A stretch of DNA of 64,000 nt from NCBI RefSeq assembly GCF_002091675.1, contig NZ_BDAE01000006.1:62001-126000 (forward strand). The letters run 5' to 3'. The notes under the pieces are model-generated. The model made no database searches. It was not told the DNA's origin and saw nothing but the letters and a program-made list of their open reading frames with translations. This document shows, in pieces, positions 31,053-38,285 of this stretch. The DNA comes from Pseudomonas luteola NBRC 103146 (GTDB lineage Bacteria > Pseudomonadota > Gammaproteobacteria > Pseudomonadales > Pseudomonadaceae). Both the position numbers and the translations under genes were made by a program. The first letter of the stretch is position 1, and the number at the start of each line of letters is the position of its first letter.

Positions 31053-31085
31053 GCAGGTGCCTGAGTCATCTATTCAGGCACCTGC
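31053..31085 (-). terminator. Strong hairpin after the UPF0158 gene
   Basis: A 12-bp perfect stem, GCAGGTGCCTGA (31053-31064) with TCAGGCACCTGC (31074-31085), and a 9-nt loop, 18 nt beyond the stop of the minus-strand gene at 31103. No T tract follows, so it may act as an RNA-stabilising or Rho-assisted terminator. Confidence 0.6.
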
Positions 31086-31102
31086 TGCTGTCAGGTAGCG
31101 CT

Positions 31103-31603
31103 CTACTCTTGAACGTTGCTCTTGTTCATGCGGCGCAGAATGCCTTCGGGCACGCCTTCTTTAACATCAGGCTGGGAAGCGTAGTCTTCTGAAACGGGCT
31201 CCAGATCGTGGTCGTGCAGCCAGATAAGGGCATATTGGCTGACCTGAGTAGCCTCATAGGCTTCCCAGGCTTTCTGGGCTTTGGGGAAATTCTTGAGTTC
31301 ATAGTCAAAGGTGCGCAGCGGCTTGCGGTCGGTCAAGGCGCGGGAGAGCACCGGATGTGCATGGGGGTCATGAAGATCGAACAAAAAGGCTTCGCGCATG
31401 GCTACGCGCTCGGCGATGCCTAGTGGTTCGATGGGCACGTAGCGGTCTTTCTGGGTTTCGATGGCGTGCAGTTCTTCGGCTTCAAAGTCATCCTCGGTCA
31501 GATTCAGGAGCTTGCCGGTTTCCAGATCGAGTACGTGGTCGTGTCGGGCCTCACTGGTGAGGACTGATTTGAGCGCTTCGAGGTTTATCGTGATCGGTCG
31601 CAT
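31103..31603 (-). CDS. UPF0158 family protein
   Basis: This 166-residue acidic cytoplasmic protein opens with INLEALKSVLTSEARHDHVLDLETG and contains the W-E/F-D-rich core LRTFDYELKNFPKAQKAWE, which matches UPF0158. No catalytic motif or membrane segment is visible, and function is unknown. It is monocistronic with a strong hairpin at its 3' end. Confidence 0.75.
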   Translation of the reverse strand: MRPITINLEALKSVLTSEARHDHVLDLETGKLLNLTEDDFEAEELHAIETQKDRYVPIEPLGIAERVAMREAFLFDLHDPHAHPVLSRALTDRKPLRTFDYELKNFPKAQKAWEAYEATQVSQYALIWLHDHDLEPVSEDYASQPDVKEGVPEGILRRMNKSNVQE

Positions 31604-31969
31604 GGCTGCACTGACTTACTGTGGCTTATCGATACAGGTATGACCCAGGGATGGCCGGAGGGTGCCCAACATAGGACAAGCAGATACCGCGGCTTTTCCC
31701 GGTTACGGCGCGAGGTATTTCTCGGTGAGGCGCACCTGTGCCATGAGTGGACGCTTTAGAGCGTTGCCGCCTGCGACTGATGTGCTAGTTACCGCTACAA
31801 GTATCCAGGCAGGACGCTGGCATGTACCGGATTCCAGGGAGGCGTTGATCATGCTGCTCGGTATGGTAATTCCAGGCGCCCAGCGCCGCGCCGCTCTAGG
31901 TGCAGCCCCCTCATCTACCTCAGAGGAACTGGACGGGCTTGTCGACCATGCCCCTGCACGGCGCCAAGG
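31604..31969. other. Intergenic region without recognised gene
   Basis: This 366-bp stretch between two minus-strand genes holds the UPF0158 gene promoter and the 3' end of the diguanylate cyclase transcript. A plus-strand frame at 31662-32015 runs antisense into the cyclase gene and has no ribosome site or recognisable product. I see no RNA motif here. Confidence 0.45.
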
Positions 31970-33256
31970 TCAGGCCCGCCTGACCCGTGAAGCAGGTTGG
32001 GCGTTTTGCCCATAAGGCATGACATTGTTACGGCCAGCGCCCTTGGCTTTATACAGTGCCTGATCCGCACATTTGATGACCTCTTCAGGGGTGCGCGCTG
32101 CCACGCCCCGCTCTGCGACGCCCATGCTGACTGTGATAAAGACAGTCTTGGCCTCACCGGAGCCACGTTGCTCCCTGCCCCGCTCGTCATCCTGGGGGCG
32201 GCTCTGCTTGTCCCGGATACGCAAAGGGTACTCTTCGATGCTACGCCGCACAGCTTCCAGATGCGGCAGGCATTCTTCCAGCGTCTTGCCTGGAAAAAGC
32301 AGCGTAAACTCCTCGCCGCCATACCGATACGCACTGCCGCCACCGCCGACCTTGCGCATCTTGCTGGCGACCAGCTTGAGTACCTGATCACCGACATCAT
32401 GGCCGTGAGTGTCGTTGAATTTCTTGAAGTGATCCACGTCGGCCATGGCAATGACGTACTGGCTGCCCAGGCGACTCAAGCGCTCATTGAGCGCACGGCG
32501 CCCCGGAATACCGGTCAACTCGTCGCGGAAGGCCATGTAGAAGGTTTCATGGATGACCGAGCCGATGATGATGAGCTGAACAAAGCTGATCATTACATCC
32601 AGGGTCTGGGGCTCGATAAAGACCTTGGACCACATCCACATCAGACAGCCAATAGCTACAATAGGCGCCGCCGTCTGCGGCCTTGGCAAGAGAACATATC
32701 GCGTGATGACAAGCCCCAACCCCACGATAAAAGTGAAGTAGGCCAGCTGCGCCAGCTTCATCCAGTCGCCGTGCAGCATGGGCCAATAGATGGTATCGAC
32801 TGCGTGCAGCATCGCCTCGGGATAGACACGGCTCAGTGCCAGCGGGACGACTGTTGCCACAATCAGTAGCGTCAGCCGGGCAATGCTGTCCTGCAGCAGA
32901 TGCGCCTTGACCTGCCAGACGCAATAGATGCCAATCAGCAGTGGAGTCATGACGGTGGCAAGGTGAAAGACCAAGGGCGTTTCAGGGTTGAGCGTATGGG
33001 TCTGCTGATAATGGCTGACCTGAAGCGACAATGAAAAATGTGCAATGTAAAGCGTGACCAGAGAAAACAGTTGGCTCTGCCGCTGATAGACCACACAAAA
33101 GGCTCCTCCCAACAACACCAGAAGCGTTGGGAGTACACTGAACAGCGATGCCATAAAAGCCGTGCCCGGCCAATACAGGCTAAGCAGCCACGCCACCATT
33201 GCCAGAAACAAGGGCGGCGCAAAATGAATCGGGCTTTGAGAGAAGCGGTTCCGCAC
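31970..33256 (-). CDS. Membrane diguanylate cyclase (GGEEF)
   Basis: This 428-residue protein predicted to make cyclic di-GMP has eight or so hydrophobic segments in residues 12-240, forming a membrane sensor module that I do not match to a named MASE domain. A GGDEF domain follows at about 243-415: DELTGIPGRRALNE, DVDHFKKFNDTHGHDVGD and active site RYGGEEFTLL (GGEEF 313-317). No RxxD inhibitory site sits in the usual place before GGEEF, so product inhibition through the I-site is not expected. The ~40-residue insertion after LEAVRRSIEEYPLRI is rich in charged residues (DDERGREQRG). It stands alone upstream of an AT-rich gap. Confidence 0.88.
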   Translation of the reverse strand: MRNRFSQSPIHFAPPLFLAMVAWLLSLYWPGTAFMASLFSVLPTLLVLLGGAFCVVYQRQSQLFSLVTLYIAHFSLSLQVSHYQQTHTLNPETPLVFHLATVMTPLLIGIYCVWQVKAHLLQDSIARLTLLIVATVVPLALSRVYPEAMLHAVDTIYWPMLHGDWMKLAQLAYFTFIVGLGLVITRYVLLPRPQTAAPIVAIGCLMWMWSKVFIEPQTLDVMISFVQLIIIGSVIHETFYMAFRDELTGIPGRRALNERLSRLGSQYVIAMADVDHFKKFNDTHGHDVGDQVLKLVASKMRKVGGGGSAYRYGGEEFTLLFPGKTLEECLPHLEAVRRSIEEYPLRIRDKQSRPQDDERGREQRGSGEAKTVFITVSMGVAERGVAARTPEEVIKCADQALYKAKGAGRNNVMPYGQNAQPASRVRRA

Positions 33257-33534
33257 AAGAAAATCCTGATAACTACGTTCACCGCCACGCGATGAAACAA
33301 ATCGGATAATGAATAGTTACTGGCCTACCCTGGCAGCCTGACCTGCACGATCCTGTCTGCACCTTGCACAGCCAACAGCTGCTTCATCACGCGGAGCGAT
33401 GGCCATTCGATATCAAGCATGCGTGCGGAGCATACACCTTGACGCCAATAATCTGTAATCGTCTTTACTGTAACGGCCGTCTCGCTGAGAACCTTAACGT
33501 TAAATTGAATCCTTATTAAGAAAACACGTTAATC

Positions 33535-33572
33535 GATTGATTTATCATGAAAATTTACTAATCAAATCAATC
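33535..33572. repeat. Inverted repeat in AT-rich region
   Basis: GATTGATTT (33535-33543) and AAATCAATC (33564-33572) are perfect reverse complements around a 20-nt AT-rich spacer. The GATTGATT core recurs in the next inverted repeat at 33841. Confidence 0.55.
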
Positions 33573-33840
33573 AATACCGTTCATGAACTGTTACCTTCAA
33601 TATCAAATCGGTAGCACTCAGAGGCCTACCAGCGGCCTGATCCGACAGAAGAATAAACACGGAAAGGTTAGTGGCCATGTGTTGCAAAGTGTGCAGCGCA
33701 GCGAGTTTCTTCTGCCTTGAGTAAACCGCTGTGCTCATGTGCCGCGACCCGATTGATGTCATTCAAGCCGCCTTGGTACAGATACCCCGTAGACCGCAGT
33801 AAACACGTCTCACCGCTTCATGAAGAGCACAGCCCGTCAC

Positions 33841-33864
33841 CTCGATTGATTCAAGTCAATCGAG
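33841..33864. repeat. Hairpin-forming inverted repeat
   Basis: CTCGATTGA (33841-33849) and TCAATCGAG (33856-33864) form a perfect 9-bp stem with a 6-nt loop TTCAAG. It could be an operator, an attenuator or part of an unannotated RNA. It shares the TCGATTGA word with the region at 33532-33540. Confidence 0.55.
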
Positions 33865-34152
33865 AGCGAATTAGTCCGCTGCCTAGGCAAGGGCTACCGG
33901 CATCACCTGCTAGGCTACATCGGACATACCCTTGCGAGGCTCTAGCCACTGTAGCGTCAGCTCTCATGGGCCTGGGCTAGTAGTCTGCGCCCTTCCATCT
34001 GGAGGTAACTCGGAAGCCCTGCTGCTTATCAGCCGCTTTGGCGCCTCCTTTATTAATGGATAAGACGTGTCTTTAAGCAGTAGCCATGATCTTGATTACG
34101 TTTTTCCGCCTCGCCCTATGGCATAACAGCTTTCAAAGAGCGTGGCCTCGTT

Positions 34153-34464
34153 ATGTTTACTGAGCGCTTCATGAAATCGAATCTTTCCGCGAATGATGAT
34201 CTACTCGACCACCCCACAGCGCAGCAGGTGATGCTCAAGCGGCTGGCCCGTATCGAAGGCCAGATTCGGGGCCTTCAGGCCATGATCCGACGCGGAGAGC
34301 GCTTCGAGTCGTTGGCCCAGCAGTTTTCTGCCTCACGCAGTGCGTTGGAAAAAGCGTATCGCCTGCTGCTGACAGCATTGATTGAAGAAGCCATGAGCGA
34401 TCCCGATCAGGACAGTGCCGAGGCGCTGGCCAAGGTTCGCGAGGTTTTCATCCGCTACACCTGA
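34153..34464 (+). CDS. CsoR/RcnR/FrmR-fold regulator lacking the metal/thiol site
   Basis: This 103-residue all-helical DUF156-type protein has the family core MLKRLARIEGQIRGLQAMIRRGE followed by SASRSALEKAYRLLLTALIEEAM. In ordinary members a Cys follows the GE/GR-x-x turn, and a His plus second Cys sit on helix 2. Here the first position is Phe (GERFESLAQQF), HL becomes AL, and the whole protein has no cysteine and only one His, near the N terminus. It therefore cannot sense copper, nickel, formaldehyde or persulfide in the known ways. The start may be ATG 34153 or 34171. It precedes the cyd operon by 117 bp and may regulate it. Confidence 0.83.
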   Translation: MFTERFMKSNLSANDDLLDHPTAQQVMLKRLARIEGQIRGLQAMIRRGERFESLAQQFSASRSALEKAYRLLLTALIEEAMSDPDQDSAEALAKVREVFIRYT

Positions 34465-34558
34465 CCCCTGCGGCAAACTGCCATCCCTTGAGGGATGCTT
34501 CTACTCTGATTTCATTGCGCCAGATCAATAGATAGCACCCTGCCATCGTCTCTAATGC

Positions 34559-34578
34559 CGATACTCCACGGAGTATCG
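34559..34578 (+). promoter_or_regulatory. Palindrome overlapping the cydP ribosome site
   Basis: CGATACTC-CACG-GAGTATCG is a perfect 8-bp inverted repeat ending 3 nt before the cydP ATG, and it contains the ribosome site GGAG (34570-34573). As RNA it would form a hairpin hiding that site. As DNA it resembles the ATAC...GTAT palindromes bound by CsoR/CstR/FrmR-type repressors, one of which is encoded just upstream. Which role applies is unknown. Confidence 0.6.
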
Positions 34579-34581
34579 ACT

Positions 34582-34785
34582 ATGAACTCGCCCTTCAGCT
34601 TTCTTAAACACCGCTTGGCCAAGGAGATCGCCGTGATTCTCCTGATCAAGCTGACCCTGCTCATGGGCATCAAGGCCCTCTGGTTCGACGCGCCCACCGT
34701 TCCCAAGGACGGCACCGTGGAAATGAGCCAACGCCTTTTGGGTGCCACTCCCGCTTCGCTTAAAATTGAGGAGACACCGAGATGA
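34582..34785 (+). CDS. cydP: Cytochrome bd oxidase small subunit CydP
   Basis: This 67-residue single-span membrane protein ([19 protein letters not shown]) with basic N terminus matches CydP, the small protein often encoded directly before cydA in pseudomonads and relatives. The ATG at 34582 follows GGAG at 8 nt; an earlier in-frame ATG at 34555 lies before the palindrome and has no ribosome site. Its TGA overlaps the cydA ATG (ATGA), giving tight coupling. Its role is probably assembly or stability of the oxidase, inferred from context. Confidence 0.82.
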   Translation: MNSPFSFLKHRLAKEIAVILLIKLTLLMGIKALWFDAPTVPKDGTVEMSQRLLGATPASLKIEETPR

Positions 34786-36389
34786 TCTCGGAACAAGTCG
34801 TCGACCTGTCGCGTCTGCAGTTTGCCATGACGGCGATGTATCACTTTATCTTCATTCCCCTGACGCTGGGCATGGCCTTCCTGCTGGCCATCATGGAAAC
34901 GGTTTACGTCATGACCGGCCAGCAGGTCTACAAGGACATGACCAAGTTCTGGGGCAAGCTCTTCGGGATCAATTTCGCTCTGGGGGTCACTACCGGCCTG
35001 ACGATGGAATTTCAGTTCGGCACCAACTGGGCGTACTACTCCCACTATGTGGGCGATATCTTCGGTGCACCGCTGGCTATCGAAGGCCTTATGGCATTCT
35101 TCCTCGAATCGACCTTTATCGGCCTGTTCTTCTTTGGTTGGGACCGGTTGTCCAGGAAACAGCACCTGGCGGTAACCTGGCTGGTAGCCCTGGGCTCCAA
35201 CCTCTCGGCCTTATGGATTCTAATCGCCAACGGCTGGATGCAGAACCCGGTGGGTGCCGAGTTCAATTTCGAGACCATGCGCATGGAGCTGACCGACTTT
35301 GGCGCCCTGCTGCTGAACCCGGTCGCGCAGGTCAAGTTCGTGCATACCGTGGCGGCAGGCTATGTGACCGGCTCGGTATTCGTGCTGGCCATCTCCAGTT
35401 ACTACCTGCTGAAGAAGCGTGACGTAGGCTTTGCGCGTCGCTCCTTTGCAATCGCCTCTGCCTTCGGCCTGGCCTCGGTACTGTCTGTGATCGTACTGGG
35501 TGACGAGTCCGGCTACGAAGTGGGTGACGTGCAGAAAGCCAAGCTGGCCGCCATCGAAGCCGAATGGCATACCGAAGAAGCTCCGGCCTCCTTCACCCTG
35601 TTCGGCTTCCCGAATCAGGAAACCATGCGCACCGACTATGCGGTGAAGATTCCCTATGTCATGGGCATTATTGCCACCCGCTCGCTGGACAAGCAGGTAA
35701 CCGGTATTCATGAGCTGATCGACCAGCATGAAGACCGCATCCGTAACGGGATGGTGGCCTATAGTCTGCTGGAAAAACTGCGTGGCGGTGAGAAGACCCC
35801 TGAAAACATCGCTGCCTTCAACGATGTGAAAAAAGATCTGGGCTATGGCCTGCTGCTGAAGAAATACACCCCCGATGTGGTATCGGCTACCGATGCCCAG
35901 ATCAAGGAAGCGGCCAAGAGCACCATCCCGCACGTATCTGGCATCTTCTGGAGCTTCCGCATCATGGTCGCCTCGGGTTTCCTGATGCTGATCCTGTTCG
36001 CCTGCGCCTTTTACGCCGTGGCACGCCGCAACGAGGCCACCAAGACCTGGCTGCTCAAGTTTGCCCTGTTCAGCCTGCCGCTGCCCTGGATTGCCGGCCA
36101 GACGGGCTGGTTTGTCGCCGAGAACGGTCGTCAGCCCTGGTCCATTGGCGAGCTGCTTCCTACTCACCTGTCAGCTTCCAGCGTCTCTACAGGTGATGTC
36201 TGGGGCTCGCTGATCGCCTTGATCGTCTTCTACAGCGGCCTGCTGGTGATCGAAATGTACCTGATGATCCGCTTCGCTCGCCTCGGTCCGTCCAGCCTGC
36301 ACACCGGTCGCTACCATTTTGAGAAAGGCGCAAAGACCGAACTGCCGCAGGCGCCGGAAGCGGCTCCGACTCCAACCATCATTGCCTGA
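34782..36389 (+). CDS. cydA: Cytochrome bd ubiquinol oxidase subunit I
   Basis: CydA carries haems b558, b595 and d and oxidises quinol in the high-affinity terminal oxidase. The 535-residue protein is very close to Escherichia coli CydA. Haem ligands appear as His21 ([13 protein letters not shown]), His188 ([12 protein letters not shown]) and Met395 ([10 protein letters not shown]), each offset by two from E. coli. The Q-loop is the long type, including the E. coli-like [14 protein letters not shown] and [14 protein letters not shown], unlike the short-loop cyanide-insensitive oxidase typical of P. aeruginosa. [13 protein letters not shown] is the C-terminal signature. ATGA overlap with cydP. 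Confidence 0.96.
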   Translation: MISEQVVDLSRLQFAMTAMYHFIFIPLTLGMAFLLAIMETVYVMTGQQVYKDMTKFWGKLFGINFALGVTTGLTMEFQFGTNWAYYSHYVGDIFGAPLAIEGLMAFFLESTFIGLFFFGWDRLSRKQHLAVTWLVALGSNLSALWILIANGWMQNPVGAEFNFETMRMELTDFGALLLNPVAQVKFVHTVAAGYVTGSVFVLAISSYYLLKKRDVGFARRSFAIASAFGLASVLSVIVLGDESGYEVGDVQKAKLAAIEAEWHTEEAPASFTLFGFPNQETMRTDYAVKIPYVMGIIATRSLDKQVTGIHELIDQHEDRIRNGMVAYSLLEKLRGGEKTPENIAAFNDVKKDLGYGLLLKKYTPDVVSATDAQIKEAAKSTIPHVSGIFWSFRIMVASGFLMLILFACAFYAVARRNEATKTWLLKFALFSLPLPWIAGQTGWFVAENGRQPWSIGELLPTHLSASSVSTGDVWGSLIALIVFYSGLLVIEMYLMIRFARLGPSSLHTGRYHFEKGAKTELPQAPEAAPTPTIIA

Positions 36390-36399
36390 GAACACCCCT

Positions 36400-37542
36400 A
36401 TGTTTGATTACGAGAGTCTTAAACTGATCTGGTGGGTACTGGTGGGGGTATTGCTCATTGGCTTTGCCCTGACCGATGGCTTCGACCTGGGTGCGGCGAT
36501 TCTGATGCCCATCGTTGGCCGTACGGACAACGAGCGGCGCGTGGTGATCAACACCATTGCGCCCCACTGGGACGGCAACCAGGTGTGGCTGATCACAGCA
36601 GGCGGCGCGATGTTCGCCGCCTGGCCGATGGTTTATGCCGCCGCGTTTTCAGGCTTCTACTGGGCCATGCTGGTAGTGCTATTTGCACTCTTCGTACGCC
36701 CGGTGGGATTCGACTACCGCAGCAAGCTGGAAAATACCCAATGGCGTCAGGCCTGGGATTGGGGACTGTTCGCCGGTGCAGTCGTGCCCTCGGTCGTGTT
36801 TGGTGTGGCCTTTGGCAACCTTCTGCAAGGCGTACCGCTGGAACTGGACAACACGTTGCGTGCCTCTTATCACGGTAGCTTCTGGCAACTGCTGAACCCC
36901 TTCGGCCTGCTGGCCGGTATCGTCAGCTTTACCATGCTGGCCCTGCATGGTGGTACCTGGCTGATGATGCGCACCGAAGGTGCCATCAGCCAACGCGCCC
37001 GCCGCGCCTCGCAGATTCTGGCGCTTGCGTTCCTTGCTACCTTTATCGGGGCGGGTGTCTGGCTGTGGATGGGTGGTATCAACGGTTTCGCCCTGCTTTC
37101 CAGCTTTGACGCCAACGCCGCACTGAATCCGCTAGCCAAGGAAGTCGCCCAGACCAACGTCGGCTGGATGACCAATTACGCTCAATATCCAATGACCAAG
37201 CTGGCCCCGGTCATCGGTATCGTGGGTGGGCTGATGGCCCTGCTCTCCTCGACTTCCGGCCGCAGTTGGGTAGCCTTCCTCGGCTCCAGCCTGGCCATTG
37301 TGGGTACGTTGTGCACCGCAGGCTTTGCACTGTTCCCCTTCATCATGCCGTCGAGCTTTGATCCCGCGGCGAGCCTGACCATGTGGGATGCCGTCTCCAG
37401 TCACAGGACTCTGGGGATCATGCTGGTAGCAGCCTGCATCTTTGTCCCGATCATCCTGACCTATACCCTGTGGGGTTACGTGAAGATGTGGGGCAAGGTG
37501 ACTACCACGCATATCAACGACAACCCCCACGGCCTTTATTGA
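36400..37542 (+). CDS. cydB: Cytochrome bd ubiquinol oxidase subunit II
   Basis: This 380-residue membrane partner of CydA has about eight helices. It shows the CydB hallmarks LTDGFDLGAAILMP near the N terminus, GRTDNERRVVINTIAPHWDGN in the first loop, and LWGYVKMWGKVT at the C terminus. The ATG at 36400 lies 10 nt after the cydA stop; the longer frame from 36319 runs inside cydA and is rejected. Length matches E. coli CydB (379). Confidence 0.96.
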   Translation: MFDYESLKLIWWVLVGVLLIGFALTDGFDLGAAILMPIVGRTDNERRVVINTIAPHWDGNQVWLITAGGAMFAAWPMVYAAAFSGFYWAMLVVLFALFVRPVGFDYRSKLENTQWRQAWDWGLFAGAVVPSVVFGVAFGNLLQGVPLELDNTLRASYHGSFWQLLNPFGLLAGIVSFTMLALHGGTWLMMRTEGAISQRARRASQILALAFLATFIGAGVWLWMGGINGFALLSSFDANAALNPLAKEVAQTNVGWMTNYAQYPMTKLAPVIGIVGGLMALLSSTSGRSWVAFLGSSLAIVGTLCTAGFALFPFIMPSSFDPAASLTMWDAVSSHRTLGIMLVAACIFVPIILTYTLWGYVKMWGKVTTTHINDNPHGLY

Positions 37543-37637
37543 TTCATTCGTCTAGTCGTTCGGCCGACCCTGAGGAGGCTCAGAACAGTCCCAGGGATCG
37601 GCCGGACAGGCCCTAAATATCTTCAGGAGTCATCATC

Positions 37638-37748
37638 ATGTGGTATTTCACCTGGGTTCTCGGTATCGCTCTGGCGTGCGGCTTCGGCATCATGAATGCA
37701 TTGTGGCTCGAAGCAACTGAAAATCTCGACGAGGAGATCCAGCCGTGA
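37638..37748 (+). CDS. cydX: Cytochrome bd small subunit CydX
   Basis: This is a 36-residue single-span peptide reading MWYFTWVLGIALACGFGIMN and continuing to LEATENLDEEIQP, very like E. coli CydX (37 residues), which stabilises the haems of the bd oxidase. AGGAG lies at 37625-37629. Its stop overlaps the GTG of the next gene. At 111 nt it is easily missed by gene finders. Confidence 0.93.
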   Translation: MWYFTWVLGIALACGFGIMNALWLEATENLDEEIQP

Positions 37749-38041
37749 TCACCCACGCCCGCCCGGTGCTGCTGCGAGGAGGGTTCAGGATACTCTCCCT
37801 GCTCCTCGCCTCGCCGCTGTGCCTGTTGCTGCTCATCTATCCCACTGCGTTTCTGAATGCCGAAGGCCGTTACAGCCATAGCATGCTTATGCTGGTGATG
37901 TGGGGCGTGGCGGGCGGCTTTGTGCACGGCGTAGGGTTCGACCCTCGGGCGAAAGTCTGGAAGTGGGCCTTTGGCCCTTTGTTAGCCTGGACGCTGATGG
38001 CGCTGGGCTATGCTCTGCTGATACAGGCCCGAATGGGTTGA
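37745..38041 (+). CDS. ybgE: Cyd operon protein YbgE
   Basis: This 98-residue membrane protein has three hydrophobic segments (LLLASPLCLLLLIYPTAFL, MLMLVMWGVAGGFVHGVGF, AFGPLLAWTLMALGYALLI). The order cydA-B-X-YbgE and the motif FVHGVGFDPRAKVWKW identify the Cyd_oper_YbgE family. It begins with GTG overlapping the cydX stop; the ribosome site GAGGAG lies in the cydX 3' end. Function is unclear, and it is dispensable in E. coli. Confidence 0.88.
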   Translation: MITHARPVLLRGGFRILSLLLASPLCLLLLIYPTAFLNAEGRYSHSMLMLVMWGVAGGFVHGVGFDPRAKVWKWAFGPLLAWTLMALGYALLIQARMG

Positions 38042-38048
38042 CGTATGA

Positions 38049-38076
38049 GATGCCAGCCTGACTAAAGGCTGGCATC
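38049..38076 (+). terminator. Terminator hairpin after the cyd operon
   Basis: An 11-bp perfect stem, GATGCCAGCCT (38049-38059) with AGGCTGGCATC (38066-38076), and a 6-nt loop, 8 nt after the ybgE stop. The T tract is poor. Confidence 0.7.
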
Positions 38077-38285
38077 CTATGGTCATAAGCGAGTCGGTTG
38101 GATGCCGTGATGCAATTTTCAACCGCTCTGCTGGATACCTTACTGATTCGGTTCTTGCGCTCCAGTTGGGTATCGCATTGCTCAACCCATCCTAATTGCT
38201 CTCTCCATTACACTCCGCTCAGCAGGTTGGGTACAGCCCAGCGATACCCAACAGCTGTCCTGGACGAGTAATGCTTAATGCCTAT

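Larger units (their letters stand above)
33257..34152. other. AT-rich gene-poor region
   Basis: Nearly 900 bp with no supportable gene. The part at 33480-33610 is much more AT-rich than the flanking DNA. Short frames at 33571-33762 (minus) and 33717-33980 (plus) lack ribosome sites and recognisable products. Two perfect 9-bp inverted repeats are present (33535-33572 and 33841-33864). It must contain promoters for the cyclase (leftward) and the CsoR-like gene (rightward), and could hide a small RNA or the scar of a lost element. Confidence 0.5.

Noticed and set aside
31662..32015. Plus-strand frame of 117 codons
   Set aside because: Runs into the diguanylate cyclase gene antisense; no start signal or family.
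33571..33980. Two short frames (33571-33762 minus, 33717-33980 plus)
   Set aside because: No ribosome sites, low-complexity translation and no recognisable product.
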